This document shows, piece after piece, positions 39,072-41,119 of a DNA stretch of 41,119 nucleotides (position 1 is the stretch's first letter; each line of letters begins with the position of its first letter). The translations under genes were made by a program, and so were the position numbers. The notes beneath the pieces are model-generated. The model was not told the DNA's origin. It ran no database searches and saw nothing but the letters and a program-made list of their open reading frames with translations. The stretch comes from Candidatus Aminicenantota bacterium (GTDB taxonomy: Bacteria > Acidobacteriota > Aminicenantia > Aminicenantales > UBA4085): NCBI GenBank assembly GCA_026393895.1, contig JAPKZG010000006.1, positions 1 to 41,119 on the forward strand, written 5' to 3'.

Positions 39072-41119
39072 ATGGCGGATGAGATTCCAAAACTGTACGA
39101 ACCGGCCCTTTACGAGCGCCGGATCTACGCGCGCTGGCTCGAAGCCGACGCCTTTTCGGCCGTCCCCGACGCCCGGGCCGGCCGGTACGTCATCATGATG
39201 CCCCTGCCCAACGTCACCGGCGCCCTGCACATGGGTCACGCCATGGACAACATCATGCAGGACCTGCTCATCCGCTGGCACCGGATGTCGGGCGACAACA
39301 CCCTCTGGATGCCCGGAACCGACCACGCCGGCATCGCCACCCAGGCGGTCGTCGAAAAACGCCTTTTCGAGTTCGAGGGCAAAACCCGCCACGACCTCGG
39401 CCGCGAAGCCCTCGTCGCCCGAATCTGGGCCTGGAAGGACGAATACCAGGCCCGGATCATCCGACAGCAGCAGAGCATGGGCTGTTCCTGCGACTGGAAC
39501 CGGCAGCGATTCACCATGGACGCCGTCTGCGCCCGGGCCGTCCGCGAGGCCTTTTTCCGCCTGTTTTCCGACGGACTCATTTACCGAGGCGACCGGCTGG
39601 TCAACTGGGATTGTCAGCTACAGACCGCCGTCTCGGACGATGAAATCGTCTACGAGAAAGTGCGGGGCCATTTCTGGCATCTCCGTTATCCCGTCATCGG
39701 GCCGAAACCGGGCGAGCCGGAGTTCGTCGTCGTCGCCACCACCCGGCCGGAGACGATGCTCGGCGATACGGCCGTCGCCGTCCATCCCCATCCCGCCGCC
39801 GAGCTCAATCGCCAGATCGCCGAAACTAAAATCAAACTCGAAGCGGCGGCTAAAAAAGAACGGGCCGAGATCGAAAAGGCGCTTGAAAACCTCGAAACCC
39901 GCCGCCGCGAAGTCCTTCCCCTGCTTCTGCGGCTTCGGGACATGGCCCGCGCCGGCCGCAAGATCAATCTGCCTCTCCTCGACCGGCCCATCCCGTTGAT
40001 CCTCGATTCGTGGGCCGATCCCGCCCTCGGCACGGGCTGCGTCAAAATCACGCCCGCTCACGATCCCAACGACTACGCCGTCTGGGAACGGCACAAGGGG
40101 GAAATCGGAATCCTCAACATCCTGAACCCCGACGGCACTCTCAACGCCGCCGCCGGCCCCTACGCCGGAAACGACCGCTTCGCCGCCCGCAAGCGCGTCG
40201 TCGCCGATTTAAAATCTTTGGACCTGCTCGAATCCGTCGAGGACCGGGAGATGGAAATCGGCCATTCGGACCGGTCCAAAACGCCGATCGAGCCGTACCT
40301 GAGCAAGCAGTGGTTCGTCCGCATGGCCGACGTGGAAGGCGGAATCGTCTGCGGGGCCGGGACACCCCATGAATTCAAAGCGGCTGGGCTGGCCCAGGCG
40401 GCCATCGACGCCTCCCACCCTGAATACAAGTCGCCGACCGGCCGCCGCCTGATGTTCGCTCCCGACGACGCCCGCTACGGCGGGACTTACCGGGCCTGGC
40501 TCGGCGAAAAACGCGATTGGTGCATCAGCCGCCAGCTCTGGTGGGGCCACCGCATCCCGATCTGGCACGCATCGTTCGCGGGCTCCCAAATCGCAGCGAT
40601 CGTCGCCGGCCTTCCTCCCGCCGACCCGGGCTCGCTTCGGGTCTGGGTGGCCGACGACGCCGGAAAATATTATTCGCCCGGCGACCTCTCCTCGCTTGCG
40701 CCCGGTCAAAATTATTCGATCCTCGTTTCGCTCAGGGACGAACAAGCCGAAGCAAAATACGCGAAAACGCTGACGGCGGCGGGCCTGGCCCAGGACCCCG
40801 ACGTCCTGGACACCTGGTTCAGTTCGGCTCTCTGGCCGATGTCCACCCTCGGCTGGCCCGAACCCGCGACGGCCGCAATTGATCCGGGCCAGAGGCCGCT
40901 TTCGGCCGCCTCGCCCGGCGCGGACGATTGCCTGGACTATTATTACCCCGGATCCTGTCTCGTCACCGCCCGCGATATCATCACCCTCTGGGTCGCCCGG
41001 ATGATGATCATGGGGCTCTATCTCCGCGGCGACGTCCCGTTCACCGCATGCTTCATCCACGCCAACATCCAGGACGGCAAAGGCGAACGGATGTCCAAGA
41101 GCAAGGGCAACGGCATCGA
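39072..41119 (+). CDS. valS: Valyl-tRNA synthetase (3' end outside window)
   Basis: Class Ia synthetase charging tRNA-Val, with editing of threonine. The first 682 codons are present. The HIGH-type motif is PNVTGALHMGHAMD near residue 50, WMPGTDHAGIATQ near residue 84, the editing-domain sequences VVATTRPETMLGDTAVAVHP and GTGCVKITPAHDPNDY, DVLDTWFSSALWP near residue 580, and the KMSKS motif GERMSKSKGNG at the window edge. An unusual charged helical insertion lies at about residues 240-295 in the editing domain, and another insertion near 510-575 follows WWGHRIPIWH. AAGGA lies seven bases before the ATG. A tRNA-Val gene is also in the window, 31 kb away. Confidence 0.95.
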   Translation, partial: MADEIPKLYEPALYERRIYARWLEADAFSAVPDARAGRYVIMMPLPNVTGALHMGHAMDNIMQDLLIRWHRMSGDNTLWMPGTDHAGIATQAVVEKRLFEFEGKTRHDLGREALVARIWAWKDEYQARIIRQQQSMGCSCDWNRQRFTMDAVCARAVREAFFRLFSDGLIYRGDRLVNWDCQLQTAVSDDEIVYEKVRGHFWHLRYPVIGPKPGEPEFVVVATTRPETMLGDTAVAVHPHPAAELNRQIAETKIKLEAAAKKERAEIEKALENLETRRREVLPLLLRLRDMARAGRKINLPLLDRPIPLILDSWADPALGTGCVKITPAHDPNDYAVWERHKGEIGILNILNPDGTLNAAAGPYAGNDRFAARKRVVADLKSLDLLESVEDREMEIGHSDRSKTPIEPYLSKQWFVRMADVEGGIVCGAGTPHEFKAAGLAQAAIDASHPEYKSPTGRRLMFAPDDARYGGTYRAWLGEKRDWCISRQLWWGHRIPIWHASFAGSQIAAIVAGLPPADPGSLRVWVADDAGKYYSPGDLSSLAPGQNYSILVSLRDEQAEAKYAKTLTAAGLAQDPDVLDTWFSSALWPMSTLGWPEPATAAIDPGQRPLSAASPGADDCLDYYYPGSCLVTARDIITLWVARMMIMGLYLRGDVPFTACFIHANIQDGKGERMSKSKGNGI

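Noticed and set aside
1-41119. CRISPR array, rRNA genes or insertion sequences with inverted repeats
   Set aside because: No regularly spaced direct repeats, rRNA-like sequence or transposase was seen.

Overview
The window is a GC-rich chromosomal segment from a Gram-negative (diderm) bacterium. Evidence for an outer membrane is the LptB-type ATPase, a beta-barrel-like outer-membrane protein, and a Lol/MacB-like ABC exporter with a LolA-like periplasmic partner. A VWFA-related protein of the kind expanded in Acidobacteriota, plus the general protein style, makes an Acidobacteriota-like lineage (possibly Aminicenantia) the best guess. That placement is inference, because no rRNA gene is present.

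Layout. 0-4 kb: the end of lipA, a metallophosphoesterase and lptB form one tight cluster, facing a zinc-ribbon/disordered/RDD-like membrane protein. 4-7.1 kb: a frameshifted ferritin-like gene, a tiny Cys-rich ORF and a four-PAS sensor histidine kinase. 7.1-9 kb: a decayed tyrosine recombinase, tRNA-Val(CAC) and a VapBC pair. 9-18.7 kb: an SDR, an MFS transporter, a HAD hydrolase coupled to hemW, a VWFA protein, a PLP decarboxylase and a polytopic glycosyltransferase. 18.7-21.4 kb: thrC and an ApgM-like gene that probably supplies homoserine kinase activity. 21.6-26.8 kb: an outer-membrane protein, ABC ATPase, two FtsX-type permeases and a LolA-like protein, the last four closely packed or overlapping.

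27-32.2 kb is the most unusual part. Five same-strand genes (ASCH protein, PIN-GNAT-PUA/EVE fusion, HNH endonuclease, Abi_C protein, HEPN-like protein) are punctuated by attC-like sites. The end of each cassette carries a core complementary to that cassette's own start, as expected for integron cassettes. Next to the first cassette lies a frameshifted C-terminal remnant of an integron-type integrase, in the same orientation as the cassettes, as in 'inverted' integrons. I read the region as a decayed inverted integron whose cassettes look like defence or stress genes.

32.5-39 kb continues the accessory character: a saccharopine-dehydrogenase-like enzyme, a 1160-residue single-chain restriction-modification enzyme, an RHH/PIN toxin-antitoxin pair, a broken NTF2-like ORF and a nucleotidyltransferase with a small partner. 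The window ends inside valS. The long ORFs antisense to these genes are composition shadows and are not annotated.
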